Shown here piece after piece: positions 34,052 to 45,488 of a DNA stretch of 64,000 nt; within the stretch, counting starts at the first letter, position 1, and each line of letters opens with the position of its first letter. A program made the position numbers and the translations under genes. Origin of the DNA: Trichosphaerium sp. ATCC 40318 (Eukaryota; Discosea; Flabellinia; Trichosidae). The notes beneath the pieces were generated by a model, which was not told the DNA's origin, ran no database searches, and worked only from the letters and a program-made list of their open reading frames with translations. Where the stretch lies: contig JALMLS010000216.1 in NCBI GenBank assembly GCA_038496445.1, forward strand, positions 558,001 through 622,000, read 5' to 3'.

Positions 34052-34795
34052 GTGAAACGGATTTCAGTGAAGTACTCTATGAAGTCGTCTAAAAGCTTGA
34101 AAATAGCTCTCCGACTGTTGTTTTATTACGTGGCCCCATCTTGAGTTCATCAAAGCTAGTAGTTTTTAACCGTAGTCGTATAATTTTAAACAACACGTGA
34201 CGTGTGATTAGTACCTCTCCATAAAGAGTCATGCGCTATCACTTTGTTTAAAGCACTGCAGGTACTTGATAATGTTAAAGTATCTTTAAAACACCCAAAA
34301 TTGCCTGAAAAGCATGTTAGTTAAAGTAGCACACAGATGTTTTATGCTAACATATCACGTGTATAAGTTCGCGAGGAAGCCAAATCAGCGTAGTTTGATT
34401 GTTACGCACTGCATTTGGTGATAGCATTTGTGCTTTGCTTATTGGATCTTTTACTTCTTTACAGTGTGGAAGTTAAGTAATGATCACTGAATTTAAAACC
34501 ATTTCTTTGTGAACACTTTTTCATTAAACGTGTTCACAAGACTGTTACTCAAATCTACACCTTGTTACTGTACCTGTGGTTAGCCTTGTGCCAAGGATTG
34601 TAAGTTTGATGTAAACCATTTGACAGGCAGAGTTAAAACTCATCCCACGAATTAAATGGCTATTGTTTCCCTGAGTTTTCCCACTAAACTTATGGATCTG
34701 AGATCAACGGCTTACATCTCAGGAAGGTAACTCCATAGATAGCTATACAACCCAGCGTGTTTATTTACAATAAAATCAACTTACAATTCATTTCT
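34052..34795. other. Intergenic region with E-boxes and an inverted repeat
   Basis: No gene was found. CACGTG palindromes occur at 34194 and 34356, 140-310 bp upstream of the minus-strand gene start. A hairpin (TTGTGAACAC / GTGTTCACAA, 34507-34539) is also present. Confidence 0.45.
34507..34539. repeat. 10-bp inverted repeat
   Basis: The arms TTGTGAACAC and GTGTTCACAA are separated by 13 nt. It could be a hairpin or a dimeric protein-binding site. No gene lies nearby on the plus strand. Confidence 0.5.
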
Positions 34796-35941
34796 TCAAG
34801 AGAATCTTTCAAACCTTTCTTTCCATTGCTTTTCCAAATCAGCATCTGGGCTTTTGCCATAAAATGGTAAATTATCTTTCACATATGCAAGTACATCTGG
34901 GTGCGTAAGTTCCGATGCTGATTTATAATCACCAGTAAGTAGCTTTTGTCTCAACTTTGTGCTTGAATGGTCTCCAATACGGTCATCTTCGAGCCAATAA
35001 AAAGTTCTACAAACCAACAATTAATGGCGAACTAAAAAAGTAAATTACCTTTTTTCGTTATCTTTCTGTTTCTTAAGTGTATCTGCTTGGTATTCTGTCA
35101 TTTTAAATCCAGGCCTTGAAAGGCCACATACGCCATACTGTTTACTAGAATGAAAGAACAGTCTGCATCGCAGAAACAAATCTAAGCCATAAATGAGAAC
35201 TTGGAAAATGTTAAAACTAAACAACAAACCTCCACCACAAACATAGAAAAAGTTGAATTCTCTGTCAGGGAATTTCGTCCTAACATAGGCTGCAATGGCC
35301 TTTGTAACTGCGCCAAAGTCTACAAACACTGGTTGATCTGATTCCCAACTAGATAGAGCAATCCAGTCGCTGTCCGAGCAAGCTATTTCAACCATCTTAC
35401 ACCTGTATAAATTTGGTAAGAGAACGGACTAAGCACGAAGGTTGTTGAAGTATAAGGTGTTTACCTGTGTTTTGAGTGTATACCTTCAGTCGAACCAAGT
35501 TTTGACATCACGTGATTATTGTGACTTGGTGATACATAAGCACCTAAGCGATTTTTGTCAGTTTTCACTGAAAAGAAGTTTTTCAAATAAAATGAAACGT
35601 ACCAACTACGTTGAAGTTTAGTTTTTCAAGGTGCTCGCGCGTGATTTTATGTATTTCGGTATGCATATGATGAATAGGGCAAAAAGAGCTTCAAAAACAA
35701 TTAATAACTGCTAATATTGGTTAAATACGACGTACCCAGTAGAAACAAGTACTGCTAGCGGTCTATTATCATCTTGGGCTATTTTACTAATATTTTTGCT
35801 GATTTTACTGGTTGGTACGCTTTCTTCGCTCGCTGGTATTCGTTCATTTTGTTGCAGGCGTTTTATTTGTGGTTTATCATTATCCCTCGCATTTGCTGCC
35901 AAGTCATCCATTGCTGAAGGACTACTAAAAAACGAGCCCAT
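34796..35941 (-). CDS. NMNAT: Nicotinamide/nicotinate-mononucleotide adenylyltransferase-like protein
   Basis: NMNAT transfers AMP from ATP to NMN or NaMN, the last common step of NAD synthesis. After a polar N-terminus (MGSFFSSPSAMDDLAANARD) the nucleotidyltransferase fold begins PLAVLVSTGSFCPIHHMH, created in frame by splicing; it includes the Gly-Ser-Phe and HxxH-type motif that binds ATP. Next come RLGAYVSPSHNNHVMSKLG, ACSDSDWIALSSWES, an FNFFYVCG strand, SRPGF, and DDRIGDHSSTKLRQKL, equivalent to the conserved (I)SSTKxR motif. The end is ERFERFS at 34796. At least six exons are present. An in-frame upstream exon (36055-36141, reading KFVETPRAPKFEQVHKED) may extend the N-terminus. It resembles a longer eukaryotic NMNAT-like subgroup; activity is inferred. 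Confidence 0.75.
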
Positions 35942-36242
35942 TACGTTCTATAGTGTGAAAGTGGAAGAATTTCGTCTAAAGCGTTGTCAGTTAGGTGAAA
36001 TTCACGCTCTTGAAAAAGTCCGAGTTTTCTGACCTCAATAATAAACGCTTGTACCTGAATGTTGTGCCATGAAATTGTTTCGTCCTCTTTATGTACTTGT
36101 TCGAATTTAGGTGCACGCGGAGTTTCAACAAACTTATTCTTCTACAATTACATAAAGCATGAAAGACATTTCAGCAAGAAACACTTGAGCAAACACTTTG
36201 ACACAATTTATCAAAACAAGATGCTTTGTTGAAGTTTACGCC

Positions 36243-37417
36243 TCACGTTGAGCTTTTTGGTGTTTTGTTTATTAATTTATTCATATCAATTTCCAATCCA
36301 ATAGGGCAATGATCAGAACCGCCATGTACTTCATTACTAATCCAACTATTTTGAACACAATCAATAATATCATTATCAACTAAGCTATAATCTAAACGCC
36401 ATCCTCTATGATTCTTACGATCATATTTTGGAAAAGGCCAGTAAGAATACATTGTCTTTGGTCCATGAAAGTGTCTGAAGCTATCTACAAGGTTTGTCTT
36501 ATCCATTAGATCAGTAATAGCATCTCGTTCTTGACTTGTAAAACTACTTGTATTTGCAAAATGAATAGGATCATGAATATCGATTTCCTACATTTTTAAA
36601 TAAGTATCACATGTTAAACACGTGCTCTCGAAAAACGTTTGATTTATGAGTATTGTTGACAAGTTTGTGGTGATGAAAAACGTACATGATGGGCTGCGTT
36701 TAGGTCACCAATAATTACAACAGGTTTTTTAGTTTCTTTTTTCAAACTCTGAACATGTTCGCAAAGTGCATCGTCCCACAATTTCCTACGCTCTAATCCT
36801 GTAAGTCTACGTACATAACCTGTACTTGGATTGTATATATTCATAAGAATAACTAAAAGAAAGGCGTTAGGAAGGTAAAATACATAAAACAAGCAAAGGG
36901 TTTTCTTACAATTTTCATATTCTAGTGTTATAAGTCTTCCTTCTTTAGAGACAGAATGATCAACTTCAAGATTATTTATTACATTAACTGGTTTTGTTTT
37001 ACTCAAAACAAGTGTCCCTGCATATCCCTAGGTCGCTGTTACTGCACTGTGAATGAATTTTTGTTAAATTTCTGAAAATGTTTTTTTTCACTTTTTACCT
37101 TTTTTTCAGCAGAGTTCCAGTAGTGGTTGTATTTTGCAAATGGTTTTGTATCAAACGCCGAAAAATCTACTTGCTCCTTCATTGCCTTCACTTCTTGAAG
37201 GCAAATAACATCAGCATCGCCGCATCTTTTTTAAATTGATTAATTGTGATTGTAAACGATATTTCTGGTTATTTAAACGCGTATGGTATTAGTTTTAGCG
37301 AGTTTGATGCTATAAAAAATAAAAGTACCGTTTAGAGTCCCAAACGTTAGAGAATCCTTCTGTCTTCTTCAACGTAGCGCGTATACCATTGACATTCCAG
37401 CTGACAATGCGTAACAT
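36243..37417 (-). CDS. APEX1: AP endonuclease / exonuclease III family
   Basis: This base-excision-repair enzyme cuts DNA 5' of abasic sites. The ATG at 37417 gives MLRIVSWNVNGIRATLKKTE. The order of motifs is complete: CGDADVICLQEVK with the metal-binding Glu, YAGTLVLSKTKP, GRLITLEYENF, LMNIYNPSTGYVRRL, KKPVVIIGDLNAAHH with the catalytic Asp and Asn, FRHFHGPKTMYSYWPFPKYD, RGWRLDYSLVD and GGSDHCPIGLEI with the catalytic Asp and His. The stop is at 36243. About five exons are present. There is no long N-terminal redox extension as in vertebrate APE1. The product is nuclear and/or mitochondrial; no targeting signal was obvious. Confidence 0.92.
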
Positions 37418-37629
37418 TAATAAAAGTAGCGCTACTTGTTGTAGCAACGCGTAATGCCAACTGTAATACTACAATACGTAAATCAAAGCACGTCAACTCA
37501 ATTCTTATCTAGGTCATTGTTTACCTAAAAAGTGTCCAAATCCAAACTGTCATTTGGTTTTTGTTTATTTCTACGCCTCAAAAAAAGCTACAAGGTTTTT
37601 ATGGTTTTTTTTTGTGATTTTTTGTTTCC

Positions 37630-39631
37630 TCACGTTTTGGCTTTTGATTTATTGAAGCTGTTTAAAAATCGCTTCAGATTAGGTAAAGTACTTCGTAGAG
37701 GAAGAACATCAAGACCACGTGCGTGCATCAACTAGAGTGGATTAAAAAGATGAGAAAACAACAAGTGGACGTACTTGTTCGAGGTTCTTGTTCAAAAGAA
37801 ATACAGCATACTCAAAGCGAGTCCTATCAGATCCTCTAGAGTACAACTGATAGTTTCCTTTGTTTAAAATTTCATCTTTTATACTTGATCGAGAGCACAT
37901 TGGTGTCATTTGATATCGTAAAGGAATCTACAAAAAAAAAATAAGTTTTGCATTCAAATCTTTGATTTGTATTTGCACGTACTTCTATGTGTCGTGCTAG
38001 TAAGTCTAACATGTGACAAACATAGCCTAAAGCTGTAGCAATCTTTTCTTCATCATATCCAGCAAATGCATCAGAATTAGGAAGTGAAACACCATTTATA
38101 GCTAGAACACCTTCATATTCTGTACTTTTAGTTATTTTATAGATACACCCGAGTTCGTAAATGAATCGGTTAAGATGAAATTGATTGTGTCTTTGTTGCT
38201 TCTTTAGTTCTTGCCTAAAACATTTATGAGTGGTCATGTTTTGTTAAATAGTTTATAAGCTTTTGGCGGTTGTCTTTACGTACTTCTCTTCATCTAGATT
38301 GAACTTTTCTTCCTTCACTTCCTTTTGACATGCTTGTAGTTTTACTTCAGCCATTTTTAACTTTTGTACACGTGGAAGTAACCTTGATTTCATTGCATCT
38401 AATCTCGCTTTTTCTGAAGAAAAGAAAAAAAGCAGGTCAGTACGAAAAATTCTGAAGATTTGGAAAAAAGTTAAAAAGGAGACAGAATCTACGCACTCTC
38501 TTTGATAATAGCATTTTCATTCTCCAGTTCTCGCTTTAATAGTTCTATTCGACTACGTTTCAAGTCGTTTTGAACCTCCTAGACCAACAACGAGAAGTTA
38601 GTTACTGAGCCTTGAAAAAAAAAAAAATCGTACAGCGTCTAAAAGTGACTCTTGAGATTGAAGTAGTGTCTGAAGATTACTACGAACTTTTTTTAATTCT
38701 TCTTGACTCTGTCTCTTCTGCTTCAGCTGCTGTACAACTCTACAAAAAAAAATCCAAAGTCAATAAATACCAAATATAGGCTAAACACTTACTCCAACGT
38801 TTTTGATCGTGGACATGACAGCTATGTATCAGCGTAAATAACATTTGATGCTCTACACAATCTTTTACCTTTTGTCTTTGCTGTCGTCGTTTCGCATCTT
38901 CTTTTAGTGTTTCTATATCAACCTCTGTTATTGCGCCACGTTGTACCTACAATAGAGTGAAAGTGAGTATCTACTGAACTAATACTTGAAAAAAAACCCC
39001 AAAACACCCCGGCACACCGCTGCTACTAATAAAACACGTACCAGTTCTTTGTATTGTTTACTTAGCAAGTAGTGGCCATCAAATAGCTTAAAAATAATTG
39101 TATTGGAGGCAAGTGACACTTGCTCCTAGAATAACCAGTTAGCACAACACGAGATGCTTAGATTCTAGCGTCAAACGTACCAACTTATCAATATATTGAA
39201 GTTTAGCAAGGTTCACCTTAGATTTCATACAACACCTTGGTTTTTCGTATGTAGTATCCCAAACGCATATAATGAATACTATAGCAACATTTATGTCAGT
39301 CTACAAAAAAAAAAACAATAATTGAAGCGTGCCAGTCGTTTCTTTTGGTAGGACGTAATCAAAGTCCTCGTAAGAAAAGTGGCGCCACACAGGGTTCTAA
39401 TTAAGCCGTTTAGCGTTGCTATGAGCAACAATAAAAAAGCGACATGTCGTGCATTTGAATTTTGTATAACTTCACTTTTGTAAAAAGGCTTTTCGACCTC
39501 TGTTACGCCAACTACATCTTTTCCTGTGCGAAGTCAACGTTTTACGATGGTTTTGAATTTGTTAAGTAATTTTACTGGCGTTACAAGCTAAATATATGCG
39601 CACGTTCGTGAAGAGTAAAATACCAGTGCAT
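37630..39631 (-). CDS. UVRAG: UVRAG/Vps38-like autophagy and endosome protein
   Basis: UVRAG/Vps38 is a subunit of the class III PI3-kinase (Vps34) complex II. The N-terminal exons give a C2-like unit: WYFTLHE, PFYKSEVIQNSN, NPVWRHFSYEDFDY, then SKVNLAKLQYIDKLEQV and NTIIFKLFDGHYLLS, close to the family's NTILFE..DG.Y block. A long coiled coil follows over several exons (RRQQRQK, RSNLQTLLQSQESLLDAV, LKRSRIELLKRELENENAI). The C-terminal BARA-like part has ELGCIYKITKSTEYEGVLAI, IPLRYQMTPMCSRSSI, NYQLYSRGSDRTRFEYAVFL, LLNKNLEQ and VLPLRSTLPNLKRFL, ending at 37630. The intron at 39397-39452 seems to start GCACG. The first exon and start codon (39631) are tentative because its phase does not fit cleanly. 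Confidence 0.75.
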
Positions 39632-40154
39632 TAGGGTGGGTTGTTCATTTTCAAAGCGTAAATCGAAAGCGGATATACTTCTCAGGTGCCTTACGCGTTT
39701 CTAATACAATAGTGAGTAAATTTGGTACGTGTTTGTGTAATACAAATTGTTGGGGTAGATTTCCTGGACCATTGACGCTCTCCTCCGTCATATCGCAATT
39801 TGTGCATTCACACCTAGCGACAGGCACCAAACATTTTCAAAACGACACTTAACGTTTATTGATAAGCTAGAATTCGCGGCCCGACTCAATGGAGACGCCT
39901 AGAGGGCGTTTAGGGGTAGAGTCCATATTTATTGTCTCTGTTACAGAGGTAATTTCGCAAAAGCTAAATTTCGCATACTTATAAGACCGTAGAACGCTCT
40001 AGGAGCTTTTGATAAGGAAAGCGTTGGTTCTATTACTAAAGTTGGCGTTCACAGTGACTCCATACAAATAACAGACACTGTACGCTGTTTCATCGCTTTA
40101 TATTACTTTGGCAGTTAAATGTGTTGTTAATTTAGCCGTTTAGGTAAAATACAG
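39632..40154. other. Divergent intergenic region, may hold 5' exons of the Roco gene
   Basis: This lies between the UVRAG-like gene (minus) and the Roco gene (plus). A frame around 39994-40094 reads VGSITKVGVHSDSIQI and might be an upstream Roc-domain exon, but no P-loop was found. No other feature was seen. Confidence 0.35.
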
Positions 40155-43132
40155 ATCAGTTTACCTTGGTTCACATCAACTACCTCTTGTCAGCATATTT
40201 GCTTCTCTACAATCTACATTTCTCTTACTTTTTGATAAACTCGACAATACCATCACTAAAAAATTACACGATATTGCTGTAGATGTAAGGTAAGAAGAGC
40301 TCTTTGGTTCTAATTAAAAACAATTCCATAGCTAGGAGTAGTGTTGGAGAATTTAGTAATTTTTCTGGTTTTTTTTTAATTGACAATTAAACATTAGGGC
40401 GAAAGCGTACAAGGCAACTATTATTCTATGTGGTGTTCGTATAAAACCATCAAGAAAAGAGATTGCTAATCTTACCGAAAGCGTTCGTTCGTTAAATATA
40501 AACGCAACATTTTTAATAAGTACGTAAGCTAAATAGTACCCGAAACGGGCCATTTTTATTTTTCGCACGTGATTTTTATTTATTTATTTTTTATGTTTAA
40601 TGAGTTGTAGGCGATAAGCGGAAGACATCAGGTTATACAGAACTCAAGACAGCGCTCATAAACGCTTCTCTAAAGCGAGGAAAATGCCGATATCACGAGG
40701 CGATTAAAACAGTTCTAGATGCACCTACATCAGCTTTCATGGCCAAGAAAACGTTCAATGAGTTGTGTAAGAAAGCAAAGGTCGCAGAAGAAGACATACA
40801 ATTGGTTTTAGAGGAAGTTATAGATACTGGCTTGGCACAATACTCTCCGAAATGTAACACGCTACTTTGGGAGCCAGATGTTTTGTTTTCTTTCTTTGAT
40901 GCTATTCGATCATTACCAGAACCTCTAGTACCTTTAGAGACTCTTGTTAAACAGTTTGGAAAAGAACCAGACAGCATGGAGTTTCAAGTATCGCTCGAAC
41001 TTTGCTGGGGAAATTCAATTATTTATGTTAAAACACCTATGAAAGAAAGTAGAAATGGTAAAGGATATGATCTTCGCCCTATGCTCTTTGCACCTCTCTT
41101 GCTATCTCCGCGCCCTCCCAAATATCTAAGCAGTTTTTTAAAGCCTAGCAAAGACGGTGAAGGTTCGGAAGTAGCACAACAGTGGGTATTTGTATCTGAT
41201 ATCCCTGATCTTGTATTACACCGTGTTTTGCTTCATCTCACAGGCGTTTCAAAGGTACACAGATTATTACTATAAATACTAAACTTTGTTCTTTTTCTCA
41301 TGCTGTGAAAGGTACGCGTGAGAGACATTTGGCGTCAAGGGATTATCATTGATTCTGACACTGAAGAAATTGCTGTTTTTGCACCTACAAAAAATATACT
41401 ACGTGTAAAAGCAAAGGAGTATCTAAGGTAAGCTTATCATTGTTGTATCATTCGAGAATTATGGTAACAGAAATCGTAGCCCTGCTGATTGGACTTTGTT
41501 TCTTCAAGCAATTGAAGCAGTTGAAGGAGGATTACAGATCAATGGTGGAGACCGAGTAGAAAAGCGTCAAGTTGTTGTACCTCGTTCTAAGGGATCAAAG
41601 AGTGTTGATACATATTCTATGGATGATGTTTATAAACAAGCCTTTGCAGGTACAAAATACAACGCGAAAGATGATAAGTTGGAACGTTTGTATTTAAGTC
41701 GTTTTTAGGGTCAACGCAAATACAACTTAATATTGCTTTGACTTGTGATGTTAATGATGTAGCACCTGATCTAGGATTTGTCACCAAGAAACTATGTGCT
41801 GTTAAAGACATAGTTGTAGTAGCACAAAAGTGAGTGTTTTACAAGTACAACACTTGGAGGTATTGGTTTTTAACTGTATCTTGTTTAGGGAGTCTGAAGG
41901 AAAGCTTAAGGATGAAGTTGTCACAATACTTACAGATACAAGCTCTATGATCGAATTATCACGACGAAATCTTCTCCTCAGGTACTTACTATGAACATTT
42001 GAGTTTCATGTGCTTTTCACGTGCAAACCTTTTTTCGTTTGGAGAATTAAGTGCTTGTAGGCGATACACTCAATCCAATTTTGCAAAATATCGAGGTATA
42101 TCCACATCGCCTAAAGGTCTTGTGTTTGTAAAGCAAGAGCGAATGCATAAAATCATGCTTAAGGTACAGAGAGCTATTTGTCTTTTGGCTAAATTCAACT
42201 TTACTTAAACAACAATAGAAAAAGTGGAGTTGGAAACAGCGTATTGCTGGTGCCATACAATTAGCTAATGGATTACATATTTTACATTCTCAGAATCCAC
42301 CGCTCATTTTACCAGAGCTGAGATCATGGGTCGTTCGTGTACGTTCATATTTCTTTATTTTTCAGTGAGCATTACCTTTGACTCTTTTTTTACAACAGGC
42401 GAGTTTAAACAAACGTGATAAACCTGAAGTTAAGATTGGTATCTCACAAGCCAGATATGTTTACGGAGAACCATTGAGATCTATTTTAAGAATATCAGGA
42501 AATAGATTCCGCTTCAATCCACCTGAAGTAATCAACTCAAACTTGGCGATAGATCAAAGGTGATTTCCTCCATCGAGTGTCTGTTATTTTTAATAGTGTC
42601 TTAGGGCTAATATATACAGTCTTGGTATATTACTTTGGGAGATTGCAAAGTGGGATGGATCTCTACCATTCTCAAGCTACAAGGAATATCTCGAATCTGA
42701 AAAGGAAGAAGAATTGAAGGAGAAGGAACTTCAAAATCAAGAATTGCTTGATCATTACCGTCAAAATGGTACCTCCTCTCAGATTATGTAGGATCTCTTC
42801 CTAACATGTCTAAAAGGTATACACATCAAGGGTAATGTGGCAGTTGTACAAACATGGGATAACGCTCGTCTAATGGTTCGAAAACTTTGTTTCTTTTTCT
42901 TTTTTAATTCTTAACTTTTTTTTGTTCTTAGAAAGCTATTTGCAATGAAAGCCTTAGACCAGCAATAACAGATAGTATGCCTCCTGGATACGTAAAGATA
43001 ATGAAAAGGTGTTGGTCTGGAAATGTTGATAGAAGGCCTAATATGCATGAAGTCATTAAAGCGCTTGAAGGAGTTAGCAGTAAATTAAAAGATAATAGAA
43101 AAAAAGCTTCATTAAGAAGTCATAAAGACTAA
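40155..43132 (+). CDS. Roco-family protein (Roc-COR) with C-terminal pseudokinase
   Basis: The 5' end is unresolved; recognisable coding starts near 40155. The second half of a Roc GTPase is visible (LGSHQLPLVSIFASLQSTFL, LLFDKLDN, KATIILCGVR, then ATFLIS). A COR domain follows (LCKKAKVAEEDIQLVLEEV winged-helix part, LRPMLFAPLLLSPRPP, FVSDIPDLVLHRVLLHLTG, VRVRDIWRQGIIIDSD, DWTLFLQAIEAVEGGL). A TKL-type kinase lobe ends the protein: WKQRIAGAIQLANGLHILHS, RFNPPEVINSN, QRANIYSLGILLWEIAKWDG and RCWSGNVDRRPNMHEVIKAL, with the stop at 43130-43132. The catalytic HRD loop is replaced by LILPEL and DFG by IGIS, so the kinase fold should be inactive. No LRR was found before the Roc region. It probably acts as a GTPase-regulated scaffold. 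Confidence 0.7.
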
Positions 43133-43337
43133 CAACAATATGATATTGTAGCTCCCAGCAGCATTGATAACAATAATAATATTCTGTATTTCTTTTCCTC
43201 GTGTATATTGGGTAGCTTCAGTCTAGACTAAATCACGTGCATTGCTTTGTAGCTCCGTTAAAAAAGTGCCTGTTTTCCGTAGTGTCGTTCACAGAATTCG
43301 TTGCTATAAGTCAGGTGATGGTCAATTTGCTCTGAGC

Positions 43338-45064
43338 ATGGCAGAGAAGGTAACCAAGCCGTTGCAAAACGTGTTTGAGCTAGAAAGCGGTATAGTAAAG
43401 CTAACTGTAACTAAAAAACTAAAATTTGATCCTAGGGCGCTATCCAGGATGTGTAAGTCTTCCTTACGCGTTATCAAAGTGTAAAACTGAAGCAACGATC
43501 AATGGTTTTATATCTGAATTAAATAAAGCAGGAGTACCAGTCTCACCTTCAACTGCATGTATAATAGCGAACACGCATACAGAAACACTACTTGATAGAT
43601 TAACAATCGGTGTGGCCGATTTACATGCCAGTATAGAAACAGCAAACCGCTTATTCAAAGATAAAGGCTCAGGCGATAGTAAAGGCGATACACAAACGCA
43701 AAAAACAGAAGAGTCAACTTTGCATGAAGAGTTGCCTGCCCCTTTTGATCTATCATCCGTACAAACGTTTCCTTTAGACAAGGCGAAATTCTCATGCAAA
43801 ATTGAGGCGTTAAATGAGTCTGACACCTTTTTCACCGGATTTGTTGAGGTAAGAATTCTATGTTTTTGTGACAAAATCAGTTGCTGACTTAATACAGGCA
43901 AAAATAGACGCTGGAGCAATAAAAAGAACTGTTATAAGTTCTATCATAATGAATAAGTTATCTAGTAACTACTCAAATACCAGTAATCCATTCACAGTCT
44001 CTTGTGATGGAGAAATAGTAAAATGTAAAGTACTTCTTTTTTTTTTTTTCATGCCTTCCTTTTTGTATTAATTGATTTCTCTAGCACCTATTGAACTTAT
44101 ACGAGCTCTTAAATCATCAGGACATAAAATAAGTGTTTGGATAGAACGAAGGCTTGCAAATTTTTTCCCTCTTTGGATAGAAGAAGATGGTTTAAAGGAG
44201 GTTCCTGTCCCACTAATGTTGAAACTCGAGCACTTCTTAGATAGCGCTGGACACCCTGCAATAATCCCATGTACACGTTATATTCAATATTTAACATAGG
44301 TACTGACTCTTGCAGCCCCACACACAGAGCTTGTTGTTGAGATAAGGCCACCTGATACGAAAAAAGAAGGACAAGTTGAACTTGACACATGCCTAACTTG
44401 GTACCAATTGTTTTCTTTAATCGTCACTCTAATGTTCCTGATAAGGTACTCTGGTACACATGGTATTGGATTTAATCCGCGCATGTACGAATATTCAGAC
44501 TGGGCAGGATTAAAGAAGCAAGGACCATACACTGGCGAACAAGCTGAGCAGTTTGTTGAAGTACAAGAAAATTAATATACACTCAGAATTGATGATCTAT
44601 AGCTGGCTTCATTGTTTGGTACTGTACTTATTGACTGTGGAAAGAAACACAACCTACACGCAAAAGGATACGGATTAACAGGTGTTTGCGCAGACTCAGT
44701 AGCTGTTCTCGAAGCGGCAGTACTAGGAACAGTTTCGTCATTTCCTTTGATGGTATAGTTTTGTTTTTATCTCACTGCTTACATGCTTCACTTCTAGATG
44801 AGTAAAGATATAGTTAATGCAGGCATAAACAATGGCGAGTCAAATACAAAGGACAGTCATTTAAAGAGCTTGTACAACACTTTGCGTAACGCTGTAAAAG
44901 CAATACCTTCTGATTCAGAAATCGATGTAAAGTCAGAACAGGCATTGCTTGAACAAGCTAAAAGAGCACTAATATCTGTAACATGTAATTCAAACCCTCC
45001 TTTTGTCTGTATAACGAACGCAATAGAAGCTCTAGAAACGGCTATAAAGCAACTGTCAAAATAA
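43338..45064 (+). CDS. Conserved protein of unknown function
   Basis: The ATG at 43338 is preceded by an open frame without ATG that looks like a mitochondrial presequence (VVHRIRCYKSGDGQF), so a further 5' exon is possible. A 41-nt intron near 43453-43493 joins FDPRALSRM to TINGFISELNKAGVPVSP in frame. Later segments are DRLTIGVADLHASIETAN, AGAIKRTVISSIIMNKLSS, IELIRALKSSGHKISVWIER, GFNPRMYEYSDWAGLKKQGP, HAKGYGLTGVCADSVAVLEA and a helical C-terminus ending AIEALETAIKQLSK. The YGLTGVC.DSVAVLEAA stretch looks like a conserved signature, but I do not recognise the family. A CACGTG lies about 100 bp upstream. Confidence 0.55.
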
Positions 45065-45488
45065 ACGAGGGTGTTTCATAGACCACCTACCGCAAACACT
45101 CACATTGAATTGTGAAGATTTTTGAATCCAAAGCATGATTATTATACGCGACAGTCTGTGGATGGTGACTTACACCTGTGCTTGTAATAGTATCTCAAGA
45201 GGATGTTCATTTCGTGGTTTGTTCCTTGTTGTTGGACTAGGCGTTTCTCCTACGCTAGAGTACGTGTAGAAAATGTCAATGACTTTTGCTGGGCTGAAAT
45301 ATTGAACATCAATTATAGCTGTTACGCTTTTAGCTAGTAGACTCATTCAGGCGCGGTAGTACCTCATTTACCACGATGCTCATTGCTCGAACATCAGTTT
45401 TTGGGTTGCTCTTGATTTTGATCCCCAAAACCTTAGTTCGCTAGTATCAAAACAACAACTACTCAACTATCAAAGCAACACCTCCGCA
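45065..45488. other. Intergenic, promoter region of the phosphatase gene
   Basis: No coding potential was seen. It contains the 3' UTR of the preceding gene and the promoter of the phosphatase. Confidence 0.4.

Noticed and set aside
43464-43919. 151-codon minus-strand frame
   Set aside because: It runs opposite well-supported exons of the conserved unknown protein and shows no domain pattern.
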